A stretch of DNA of 6,246 bases from UBA3537 sp965662485 (GTDB taxonomy: Bacteria; Bacteroidota; Bacteroidia; Flavobacteriales; Flavobacteriaceae). Positions within the stretch are counted from its first letter, which is position 1; the number at the start of each line of letters is the position of its first letter. Under the pieces are notes generated by a model. The model did not search any database, had not been told where the DNA came from, and worked only from the letters and a program-made list of their open reading frames with translations. Below, piece by piece: positions 1 to 6,246 of the stretch. The translations under genes were made by a program, and so were the position numbers. The DNA lies in assembly GCA_965662485.1 (NCBI GenBank), contig CBFIIL010000061.1, positions 1 to 6,246 on the forward strand, given 5' to 3'.

Positions 1-1883
1 TATCCAACATATCCTGGAGGTGCTCCAACAAGTCGCGAAATGGCAAATTTTTCCATGTATTCGCTCATGTCTATTCTAATTAAAGCATCAGTACTGTCGA
101 ACAACTCGCCTGCCAAAACTTTGGCTAATTGTGTTTTTCCAACGCCTGTTTGCCCCAAAAATATAAATGAGCCAATAGGTTTGTTTGGATCTTTAAGTCC
201 AGCACGATTCCTTTGAATGGCTTTTACAACCTTAGAAACAGCCTCATCTTGACCAATAACTTTACCGCTAATCAGTTCTGGTAATAAAGAAAGCTTATTG
301 CCTTCTGTTTGTGCAATTCTATTTACAGGAATTCCTGTCATCATAGATACGACTTCGGCGACGTTTTCTTCTGTAACAATTTCTCTATTGAGTTTTGACT
401 CATCTTCCCACTTTTTCTGAGCTTCAGCCAAACTTTTTTCTAATTTTTTTTCGTCATCTCTAAGCTTTGCAGCTTCTTCATATTTCTGTTTTTTTACCAC
501 AGAATTTTTTGTTGCCCGAACTGCTTCAAGTTCTGTTTCCAATTCCACAATCTGATCGGGGACATCAATATTTGTGATATGTACTCGCGATCCGGCCTCG
601 TCCAAAGCATCAATAGCTTTGTCTGGGAGAAAACGATCGGACATGTAGCGGCTAGTGAGTTTAACACAGGCTTCTATAGCTTCATCTGTATAGTCTACAT
701 TGTGATGATCTTCGTATTTATTTTTTATATTGTTAAGGATTTCAATCGTCTCATCAACTGAAGTAGGTTCAATAATCACTTTTTGAAAGCGACGCTCTAG
801 CGCACCATCTTTTTCGATATGCTGACGGTATTCATCAAGAGTTGTAGCACCAACACATTGAATTTCTCCTCGTGCTAAAGCAGGCTTAAACATATTTGAT
901 GCATCAAGACTTCCTGTTGCACCTCCAGCGCCTACAATGGTATGAATTTCATCAATGAATAAAATGACATCATCATTTTTTTCGAGTTCATTCATAACTG
1001 CTTTCATCCGTTCTTCAAATTGACCTCTGTATTTTGTACCAGCCACTAAACTCGCCAAGTCCAAAGTTACCACTCGCTTATTGAACAGAATTCTAGAAAC
1101 TTTTCGTTTTATAATTCTGTTGGCTAGACCTTCTGCAATTGCAGATTTACCAACGCCTGGCTCTCCAATAAGAAGAGGATTGTTCTTTTTTCTTCGGCTG
1201 AGTATTTGTGATACACGCTGAATTTCTTTGTCTCTACCAACTACAGGATCAAGTTTTCCTTCTTCGGCCATTGCGGTAAGATCACGACCAAAATTATCTA
1301 AAACAGGGGTTTTAGATTTTTTGTTTGATTTGGTTGAGCTAGTTTGACCAAATGCACTGGTGTTTTCATTTTCTTCATTTGTTTCTTCTTCAGAAAAAGA
1401 TTCAGCTTTTGGTGTGTCAATGAAATCATCATCACTACTTGTAATCATATTTTTAAATTGCTCTTTAACATTATCGTAATTTACTCTTAATTTATTGAGT
1501 AACTTGGTGGTAGGGTCGTTTTCGTTTCTTAGAATACATAAAAGCAAATGCGCCGTATTGATGGATTTGCTTTGAAAAAGTTTGGCCTCCAAAAAGGTTG
1601 TTTTTAGGGCACGTTCAGCTTGTCGAGTGAGATGAAGATTTTTTTTCTCGTTTGTTGAAGTACTAATATTGGGGTTTGCAGGGCTTAAAATTTCTACTTT
1701 GCGCCGCAGCTGACTCAAATCAATGTCTAGTGCATTGAGAATCTCTACTGCTTTGCCATGGCCATCACGAAGCAATCCAAGCATCAAATGCTCAGTTCCA
1801 ATAAAATCATGTCCTAGACGTAATGCTTCTTCTTTACTAAAAGAAATCACATCTTTAACTCGGGGTGAAAAGTTGTCATCCAT
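1..1883 (-). CDS. clpC: ClpC-type AAA+ unfoldase, Clp protease ATP-binding subunit (partial; C-terminus beyond left edge)
   Basis: This is an ATP-driven hexameric unfoldase that threads cytoplasmic substrates into the ClpP peptidase. The reading frame is open from ATG at 1883 to the window edge, giving 627 residues. Two Clp_N repeats lie at about 4-63 and 84-143. They are followed by an acidic then Ser/Lys-rich linker (about 148-192). The first AAA+ domain has Walker A GEPGVGKS at 240-247, pore loop GTKYRGQF at 282-289 and Walker B ending in D311-E312. A short middle region with a UVR-like motif (KYEEAAKLRDDE, about 465-480) marks ClpC rather than ClpB, whose middle coiled coil is much longer. 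The second AAA+ domain starts with Walker A GQTGVGKT at 577-584, and the sequence stops inside its pore-loop motif GYVG (624-627). ClpC proteins are usually about 840 residues, so roughly 210-220 are missing, including the ClpP-docking loop; ClpP partnership is therefore inferred. The start begins MDDNFSPRVK, directly at the Clp_N domain, with no Shine-Dalgarno. It is divergent from gyrA. Confidence 0.95.
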   Translation of the reverse strand, partial: MDDNFSPRVKDVISFSKEEALRLGHDFIGTEHLMLGLLRDGHGKAVEILNALDIDLSQLRRKVEILSPANPNISTSTNEKKNLHLTRQAERALKTTFLEAKLFQSKSINTAHLLLCILRNENDPTTKLLNKLRVNYDNVKEQFKNMITSSDDDFIDTPKAESFSEEETNEENENTSAFGQTSSTKSNKKSKTPVLDNFGRDLTAMAEEGKLDPVVGRDKEIQRVSQILSRRKKNNPLLIGEPGVGKSAIAEGLANRIIKRKVSRILFNKRVVTLDLASLVAGTKYRGQFEERMKAVMNELEKNDDVILFIDEIHTIVGAGGATGSLDASNMFKPALARGEIQCVGATTLDEYRQHIEKDGALERRFQKVIIEPTSVDETIEILNNIKNKYEDHHNVDYTDEAIEACVKLTSRYMSDRFLPDKAIDALDEAGSRVHITNIDVPDQIVELETELEAVRATKNSVVKKQKYEEAAKLRDDEKKLEKSLAEAQKKWEDESKLNREIVTEENVAEVVSMMTGIPVNRIAQTEGNKLSLLPELISGKVIGQDEAVSKVVKAIQRNRAGLKDPNKPIGSFIFLGQTGVGKTQLAKVLAGELFDSTDALIRIDMSEYMEKFAISRLVGAPPGYVG

Positions 1884-1960
1884 AGAAAATATTTTGTATA
1901 AAAATACGAATTTTATAAGTCATAATTCAAAAACTATAACTCAATTAAAAATTAATACTA

Positions 1961-1992
1961 CAAATGATATTAAAAACATTTAAAAATCAAAA
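1961..1992 (-). promoter_or_regulatory. Candidate Bacteroidota-type promoter for clpC
   Basis: Read on the minus strand, TTTTG (1992-1988) is followed after 18 bases by TATCATTTG (1969-1961). The known Bacteroidota vegetative promoter is a -33 TTG/TTTG element and a -7 TAnnTTTG element about 19 bases apart. The match here is good except for one extra base between TA and TTTG. Transcription would start near 1955, giving a leader of about 70 bases. This is a by-eye match in very AT-rich DNA, so chance matches are likely. Confidence 0.3.
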
Positions 1993-2085
1993 TTTTTCAC
2001 ATTCTATTTATTAACCCTTTTCTTCTATAAATTGTTGATAAAATACCCCAAAAAAACCCATAATTATTAGCGTAAAAATGAACGA

Positions 2086-2116
2086 TTGTTTTATATTAGC
2101 TTGAATATAATAATTG
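2086..2116 (+). promoter_or_regulatory. Candidate promoter for gyrA (and the downstream TPR gene)
   Basis: TTG at 2086-2088 is followed after 19 bases by TAATAATTG (2108-2116), a loose match to the Bacteroidota -33/-7 pattern; a TATAAT hexamer lies inside it at 2106-2111. It would leave a leader of only about 10 bases. An alternative -7 element is TATATTAG at 2092-2099, with no good -33 partner. A gyrA promoter is required in this 248-base divergent gap, but its exact position is uncertain. Confidence 0.22.
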
Positions 2117-2131
2117 CAATAAAATCAACCT

Positions 2132-4675
2132 ATGATAGAAGGAGAAAAATTAATCCCGATTAATATTGAAGATGAAATGAAATCGGCCTACATCGATTAT
2201 TCGATGTCCGTTATTGTTTCAAGAGCATTACCCGACGTTCGTGATGGCCTAAAGCCCGTTCATCGCCGTGTTTTGTATGGAATGCATGAGTTGGGTGTGC
2301 GGTCTAATTCTGCGCACAAAAAATCAGCAAGAATTGTGGGAGAAGTACTTGGTAAATACCACCCTCACGGCGATACATCGGTTTATGATACGATGGTACG
2401 AATGGCCCAAGAGTGGAGTTTGCGTTATATGCTTGTTGATGGGCAAGGGAATTTTGGATCGATTGATGGCGATAGCCCAGCAGCAATGCGATACACAGAG
2501 GCAAGAATGCGCAAAATATCTGAAGATATGCTTGCTGATATTGATAAAGAAACTGTTGACCATAAGTTAAACTTTGACGATACTCTTCAGGAGCCAACAG
2601 TGCTTCCCACTCGAATACCAGGTTTGCTTGTCAATGGAGCTTCAGGTATTGCAGTAGGTATGGCAACCAATATGCCACCACACAACCTTTCCGAAGTTGT
2701 AGATGGAATTACGGCCTACATTGATAATACTGCAATTGAAATTGATGAATTGATTACTCACGTTAAAGCTCCAGATTTTCCAACAGGTGGAATAATTTAT
2801 GGCTACGATGGGGTTAGAGAAGCTTTTAAAACAGGCCGAGGACGTGTTGTCATTCGTGCCAAAGCCAATATTGAAGAAGTTAATGGAAGAGAGTGTATTA
2901 TAGTTAACGAAATCCCATATCAAGTCAATAAGGCTGATATGATTAAGAAAACGGCCGACCTTGTTAATGATAAAAAATTAGAAGGAATTTCAACAATTCG
3001 CGACGAATCAGATCGTAATGGCATGCGTATAGTCTATGTCTTAAAAAGAGATGCTATTCCAAACATTGTACTTAATAAACTTTTTAAATACACAGCACTT
3101 CAGTCTTCATTTAGTGTAAATAATATTGCGTTGGTCAATGGTCGTCCAGAAATGTTGAATCTAAAAGATATGATTCATCATTTTGTAGAGCATCGTCATG
3201 AAGTTGTTGTGCGCCGAACGACTTACGAATTGCGCAAAGCAGAAGAGCGCGCTCATATTTTAGAAGGACTTATTATTGCTTCGGATAATATTGACGAAGT
3301 AATTTCAATTATTAGAGGCTCCTCAAATCCAGATGAAGCACGACAAAAACTTATCAAACGTTTTGAGTTGAGTGAAATTCAAGCCAAAGCTATTGTAGAG
3401 ATGCGTCTGCGTCAACTTACAGGCCTTGAGCAAGACAAGCTGCGTTCTGAGTATGAGGGTTTGATGAAAACCATTGAAGACCTTAAGGATATTTTAGACA
3501 AAAAAGATCGTCGAATGCAAATCATCAAAGATGAGCTTGTGGTAGTCAAAGAAAAGTATGGCGATGAACGTCGTTCTACGATTGAGTATGCAGGAGGAGA
3601 TTTATCTATTGAAGACATGATTCCTAATGAGCAAGTGGTAATTACTATTTCTCATGCAGGCTATATCAAACGTACGTCTTTAACGGAGTATAGAACTCAA
3701 AATAGAGGAGGAGTAGGACAAAAAGCATCGACCACTAGAAATGAGGATTTCCTAGAACATCTTTTTGTAGGAACGAATCACCAGTACATGTTATTCTTTA
3801 CACAAAAAGGAAAATGTTTCTGGATGCGTGTTTATGAAATTCCTGAAGGCAGTAAGACATCAAAAGGAAGAGCCATTCAAAACCTCATCAACATTGAGCA
3901 AGACGATAAAGTAAAAGCATTTATTTGCACTCAAAACTTAAAAGATGAAGAATACATTAATGCCCATTACGTGATTATGGCGACCAAACGAGGCCAGGTA
4001 AAGAAAACCTCATTGGAGCAATATTCTCGTCCAAGAACCAATGGAATTAATGCCATTACGATTAAAGAAGGCGATGAACTCCTTGAAGCCAAACTCACCA
4101 CTGGAGAAAGTCAAGTGATGTTGGCACTGAAGTCAGGAAAGGCCATTCGTTTTGAGGAAGCTAAGACTCGCCCAATGGGAAGAGGCGCTTCTGGAGTACG
4201 TGGAATTACTCTGGCGCATAACGCCGATGAAGTCATTGGCATGATATCTGTAGATGATATGGAAAGTAATATTTTAGTGGTTTCAGAAAATGGTTATGGA
4301 AAACGCTCAAGTTTAGAAGATTATCGTATCACAAATCGTGGCGGAAAGGGTGTAAAAACAATTTCTATTACTGACAAAACGGGAAGTTTAGTTTCCATCA
4401 AAAATGTAACTGATGAAGATGATTTGATGATCATCAACAAATCTGGGATTGCCATTCGTATGGCGGTAGAGGATTTAAGAGTAATGGGTAGAGCAACACA
4501 AGGTGTAAAACTCATCAATCTCAAAGGATCCGATTCTATTGCCGCAGTTGCGAAAGTGATGAAAGAAGAAGAGGAGGAGGCAGAAGATTTAAATGCTGAA
4601 GGATCAACTTCTGAAGAAACACCAAATACTGAAAATTCAGAAAACACAGAAAACAACACACAAACAGAAGAATAA
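2132..4675 (+). CDS. gyrA: DNA gyrase subunit A
   Basis: This is the breakage-reunion subunit of type II topoisomerase DNA gyrase (with GyrB), which introduces negative supercoils using ATP. The 847 aa compare with 875 in E. coli. The N-terminal winged-helix domain holds the catalytic Arg120-Tyr121 pair (motif AAMRYTEARM). The quinolone-determining stretch GDTSVYDT places Thr82 and Asp86 at E. coli positions Ser83 and Asp87. Tower and coiled-coil regions follow to about 495. The C-terminal DNA-wrapping domain shows six beta-pinwheel blades, at about 500-533, 549-587, 611-650, 658-694, 711-746 and 762-797. The GyrA box in blade 1 reads QNRGGVG (523-529), and a similar TNRGGKG occurs in blade 5 (734-740). 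The box, the six blades and the family pattern favour GyrA over ParC. The protein ends in an acidic tail rich in Glu, Asn and Thr (about 811-847). The start MIEGEKLIPINIEDEM matches the usual Bacteroidota N-terminus; no Shine-Dalgarno precedes it. Confidence 0.98.
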   Translation: MIEGEKLIPINIEDEMKSAYIDYSMSVIVSRALPDVRDGLKPVHRRVLYGMHELGVRSNSAHKKSARIVGEVLGKYHPHGDTSVYDTMVRMAQEWSLRYMLVDGQGNFGSIDGDSPAAMRYTEARMRKISEDMLADIDKETVDHKLNFDDTLQEPTVLPTRIPGLLVNGASGIAVGMATNMPPHNLSEVVDGITAYIDNTAIEIDELITHVKAPDFPTGGIIYGYDGVREAFKTGRGRVVIRAKANIEEVNGRECIIVNEIPYQVNKADMIKKTADLVNDKKLEGISTIRDESDRNGMRIVYVLKRDAIPNIVLNKLFKYTALQSSFSVNNIALVNGRPEMLNLKDMIHHFVEHRHEVVVRRTTYELRKAEERAHILEGLIIASDNIDEVISIIRGSSNPDEARQKLIKRFELSEIQAKAIVEMRLRQLTGLEQDKLRSEYEGLMKTIEDLKDILDKKDRRMQIIKDELVVVKEKYGDERRSTIEYAGGDLSIEDMIPNEQVVITISHAGYIKRTSLTEYRTQNRGGVGQKASTTRNEDFLEHLFVGTNHQYMLFFTQKGKCFWMRVYEIPEGSKTSKGRAIQNLINIEQDDKVKAFICTQNLKDEEYINAHYVIMATKRGQVKKTSLEQYSRPRTNGINAITIKEGDELLEAKLTTGESQVMLALKSGKAIRFEEAKTRPMGRGASGVRGITLAHNADEVIGMISVDDMESNILVVSENGYGKRSSLEDYRITNRGGKGVKTISITDKTGSLVSIKNVTDEDDLMIINKSGIAIRMAVEDLRVMGRATQGVKLINLKGSDSIAAVAKVMKEEEEEAEDLNAEGSTSEETPNTENSENTENNTQTEE

Positions 4676-4691
4676 TTATAATAAATATATC

Positions 4692-5942
4692 ATGAAAAAA
4701 TACCTAATTTTTGGACTCCTACTAGCCCTTACATGGTCTATAAATGCACAAAAAAAAGAGCTACGTGCAGTGAGTAAAGCTCTTGGAAAAGCAAATTTTG
4801 AACAAGCTACTACAGCTCTTGCTGCTGCAGAAGTGCTAATATCTTCAATGGATGAAAAGCAAAAAGGGCAGTTTTATTTTTACAAGAGTAAATTACTTTT
4901 TAAAGGCGGTGCTGCAGAGCTAGAAGACGTTAATAAATCCATTGATGCTTTTGCAAAAATAGGATCGTCAGTAAGTTCAGAAGAAAAAAATATGCACTTC
5001 CAAAACCTTATCAATCACTTGATTAATCAGGGAAGTGCTTCCATTGAAAAAAGTGATTTTGCAACCGCCTCGAATTACTTTTCAAATGCTTATAAATTGT
5101 CATCTAAAGACACCATCTATTTGTACTATGCGGCCTCATCGGCTGTAAATGCAAAGGATTATAACGAGTCTTTGGCGATGTACGAAAAGTTGAGAGCGCT
5201 TGGATTTACAGGGATAGAAAAGCAATATTTTGCGGTAAACAAAGAAACTAACAAAGAAGAAGCTTTTGACAGCGAAGTGCTACGTGATGTTTCTGTAAAA
5301 TCAAAATCCCATACTAATCCTACGGATAAAAATTCAAAATCTAAATATCCAGAGATTATAAAAAATATGGCGCTTATTTATAATGAACGTGGCGAAACAG
5401 ACAAAGCGCTAGAAGCTATGCGAGAAGCAAGAGCTCAAAATCCTGACGATTTAAATTTGATACTTACAGAAGCCAATGTACATTATGCAATGGGAAATAT
5501 TGACAAGTTTAAAGAATTGTTGGAATTTGCTACAGAAAAAGACCCCAAAAATGCAGAACTACAATATAACTTGGGTGTGATTGCTGCTGATGCAAAAGAT
5601 TTTGATAATGCAAAAAAATATTATGACAAAGCCATTGAGCTTAATCCAAAGTATACCAATGCCTATATCAATCTTGCGGCACTCATATTAGGACAAGAGG
5701 AATCCATAATTGATGAAATGAATAACTTGGGGACTTCTGCTGCCGATGACCGCCGCTATGACGAACTTCGTGAGGAACGTAACCAGTTGTATTTGGATGC
5801 CATTCCATATTTAGAACAAGCTCTTGTTGCTGACCCTACAAATGTTCAAGCCGCAAAAACTCTGTCCAATATTTTCTCTGCTACAGGCAACGATGCTAAA
5901 GCCAAAGAATATAAAGATATGGCCGATCGCTTACAACAATAA
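4692..5942 (+). CDS. Exported tetratricopeptide-repeat (TPR) protein of unknown role
   Basis: The protein has 416 aa. The start chosen is ATG 4692 because it opens a clear Sec signal peptide: MKK, a hydrophobic core at residues 4-15, and probable cleavage after SINA (19) before Gln20. The frame is open further upstream to an ATG at 4593, but that would overlap gyrA and bury the signal peptide. With no cysteine anywhere in the protein it is not a lipoprotein, so it is probably periplasmic. Helical TPR-like repeats are visible at about 113-140, 141-170, 220-250, 253-284, 287-320 and 366-416; the clearest is AELQYNLGVIAADAKDFDNA with its partner helix ending AIELNP. A polar Lys/Ser-rich stretch (201-219) and a charged insert (about 340-365, AADDRRYDELREER) interrupt the array. 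TPRs are protein-binding scaffolds; the partner is unknown. It starts 16 bases after the gyrA stop with no terminator between, suggesting one transcript. From memory, flavobacteria carry similar TPR proteins. Confidence 0.9.
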   Translation: MKKYLIFGLLLALTWSINAQKKELRAVSKALGKANFEQATTALAAAEVLISSMDEKQKGQFYFYKSKLLFKGGAAELEDVNKSIDAFAKIGSSVSSEEKNMHFQNLINHLINQGSASIEKSDFATASNYFSNAYKLSSKDTIYLYYAASSAVNAKDYNESLAMYEKLRALGFTGIEKQYFAVNKETNKEEAFDSEVLRDVSVKSKSHTNPTDKNSKSKYPEIIKNMALIYNERGETDKALEAMREARAQNPDDLNLILTEANVHYAMGNIDKFKELLEFATEKDPKNAELQYNLGVIAADAKDFDNAKKYYDKAIELNPKYTNAYINLAALILGQEESIIDEMNNLGTSAADDRRYDELREERNQLYLDAIPYLEQALVADPTNVQAAKTLSNIFSATGNDAKAKEYKDMADRLQQ

Positions 5943-5961
5943 CATTTAGATTTATACACCC

Positions 5962-5992
5962 AAAAGCCCATACACTGTATGGGCTTTTTTTT
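5962..5992 (+). terminator. Intrinsic terminator of the gyrA-TPR transcription unit
   Basis: A perfect 12-bp stem (AAAAGCCCATAC at 5962-5973 pairing with GTATGGGCTTTT at 5977-5988) has a 3-base ACT loop and a run of eight T (5985-5992). It lies 19 bases after the TPR stop codon. Read on the minus strand the stem is followed by only four T before GGG, so it could act weakly in that direction too, 15 bases past the stop of the small minus-strand ORF. Confidence 0.92.
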
Positions 5993-6007
5993 GCAAAAGT
6001 TTTTTTC

Positions 6008-6160
6008 TTAAGAATTGTCATAGCCCCAGAGCAAAACATAGATAATCACAAATGAAATAATAAATAAACTTAACTCAAAAATATCTTGACTTAGTGTTAC
6101 AACTACAGCACCTAATACTGAGTTAGCAAGTTTATTTTTTAGCAGTTTTCTTAGCTTCAT
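6008..6160 (-). CDS. Possible small single-helix membrane protein (50 aa)
   Basis: An ATG at 6160 opens a frame of 50 codons ending with TAA at 6010-6008. The predicted peptide starts MKLRKLLKNKLANS, a strongly basic N-terminus. A weakly hydrophobic stretch follows (15-23, VLGAVVVTL), then a convincing membrane helix at about 29-45 (ELSLFIISFVIIYVLLWG), and it ends YDNS. By the positive-inside rule the N-terminus would face the cytoplasm. I do not recognise a family. For: the coherent basic-plus-hydrophobic layout, and a hairpin just past its stop that could serve as a shared terminator. Against: a 51-codon open frame is not rare in DNA this AT-rich, no Shine-Dalgarno is visible (uninformative in Bacteroidota), and no good promoter is seen upstream, only TTG (6229-6227) followed 19 bases later by TATAAA. 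It could be chance, a small membrane protein, or a toxin-like peptide. Confidence 0.35.
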   Translation of the reverse strand: MKLRKLLKNKLANSVLGAVVVTLSQDIFELSLFIISFVIIYVLLWGYDNS

Positions 6161-6246
6161 ACTGTTTTGTTTTTTAAATATTTTAAATCCAATATTTTCC
6201 GTTTATAATTAAGTGAAAATCACACTCAATATTCCGAGAATAACTG
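6161..6246. other. AT-rich right-edge segment with no supported gene
   Basis: I see no coding frame, RNA gene or clear promoter here. The only local structure is a short inverted repeat, GTGA-AAA-TCAC, at 6213-6223, too short to call an operator. If the minus-strand 50-aa ORF is real, this segment is its upstream region. Confidence 0.5.

Noticed and set aside
579..761. 60-codon plus-strand ORF with hydrophobic C-terminal half.
   Set aside because: It is entirely antisense to the clpC coding region between the first AAA+ domain and the UVR-like segment. The hydrophobicity is a reverse-strand effect of the ClpC codons.
1895..1912. Small inverted repeat (GTAT-AAAA-ATAC core) in the clpC leader.
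   Set aside because: Only 4 bp of perfect stem in very AT-rich DNA; too weak to call a regulatory hairpin.
1723..1983. 86-codon plus-strand ORF crossing the clpC start.
   Set aside because: It lies mostly antisense to the well-conserved ClpC N-terminal domain and its product has no recognisable character.
2137..2144. AGAAGGAG, a strong Shine-Dalgarno-like sequence just inside gyrA.
   Set aside because: No in-frame ATG, GTG or TTG follows at a useful distance, and the upstream ATG at 2132 gives the usual Bacteroidota GyrA N-terminus. It simply encodes part of IEGE.
4321..4659. 112-codon minus-strand ORF opposite the gyrA 3' end, Ser/Phe-rich.
   Set aside because: It is a complement artefact of the Glu-rich acidic tail and last blades of GyrA; there is no independent evidence of coding.
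4593..4691. Upstream in-frame ATG extending the TPR protein N-terminally by 33 residues, overlapping the gyrA 3' end.
   Set aside because: The extension is Lys/Gln-rich readout of gyrA tail sequence in another frame and would place the clear signal peptide (starting at 4692) internally.
6086..6118. TTGACT and TAATAC on the plus strand, resembling a sigma70 promoter.
   Set aside because: The 21-base spacing is too long and Bacteroidota use a different promoter consensus; no plus-strand gene follows inside the window.

Overview
The window looks like chromosomal DNA of a member of the Bacteroidota, most likely a flavobacterium. The DNA is AT-rich, none of the three large genes has a clear Shine-Dalgarno sequence before its start codon, and the GyrA and TPR proteins read like the flavobacterial versions of their families (inference from recalled family patterns; no search was run).

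Layout from left to right: (1) positions 1-1883, minus strand, the N-terminal 627 residues of a ClpC-type AAA+ unfoldase, with its C-terminal part beyond the left edge; (2) 1884-2131, a 248-base AT-rich divergent intergenic region that must hold the promoters of clpC and gyrA; (3) 2132-4675, plus strand, a complete gyrA (DNA gyrase subunit A, 847 aa); (4) 4692-5942, plus strand, a complete exported tetratricopeptide-repeat protein of 416 aa, 16 bases after gyrA with no terminator between them, so probably co-transcribed; (5) 5962-5992, a strong intrinsic terminator with a perfect 12-bp stem; (6) 6008-6160, minus strand, a possible 50-aa single-helix membrane protein; (7) 6161-6246, AT-rich DNA with no gene that I can support.

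The window is mainly housekeeping: protein quality control (ClpC) divergent from DNA supercoiling (GyrA), with a cell-envelope TPR protein of unknown role behind gyrA. I see no mobile element, CRISPR array, tRNA, rRNA or defence system. The items most worth a second look are the small membrane ORF at the right, the non-canonical GyrA-box arrangement in the gyrase C-terminal domain, and the linkage of gyrA with an exported TPR protein.
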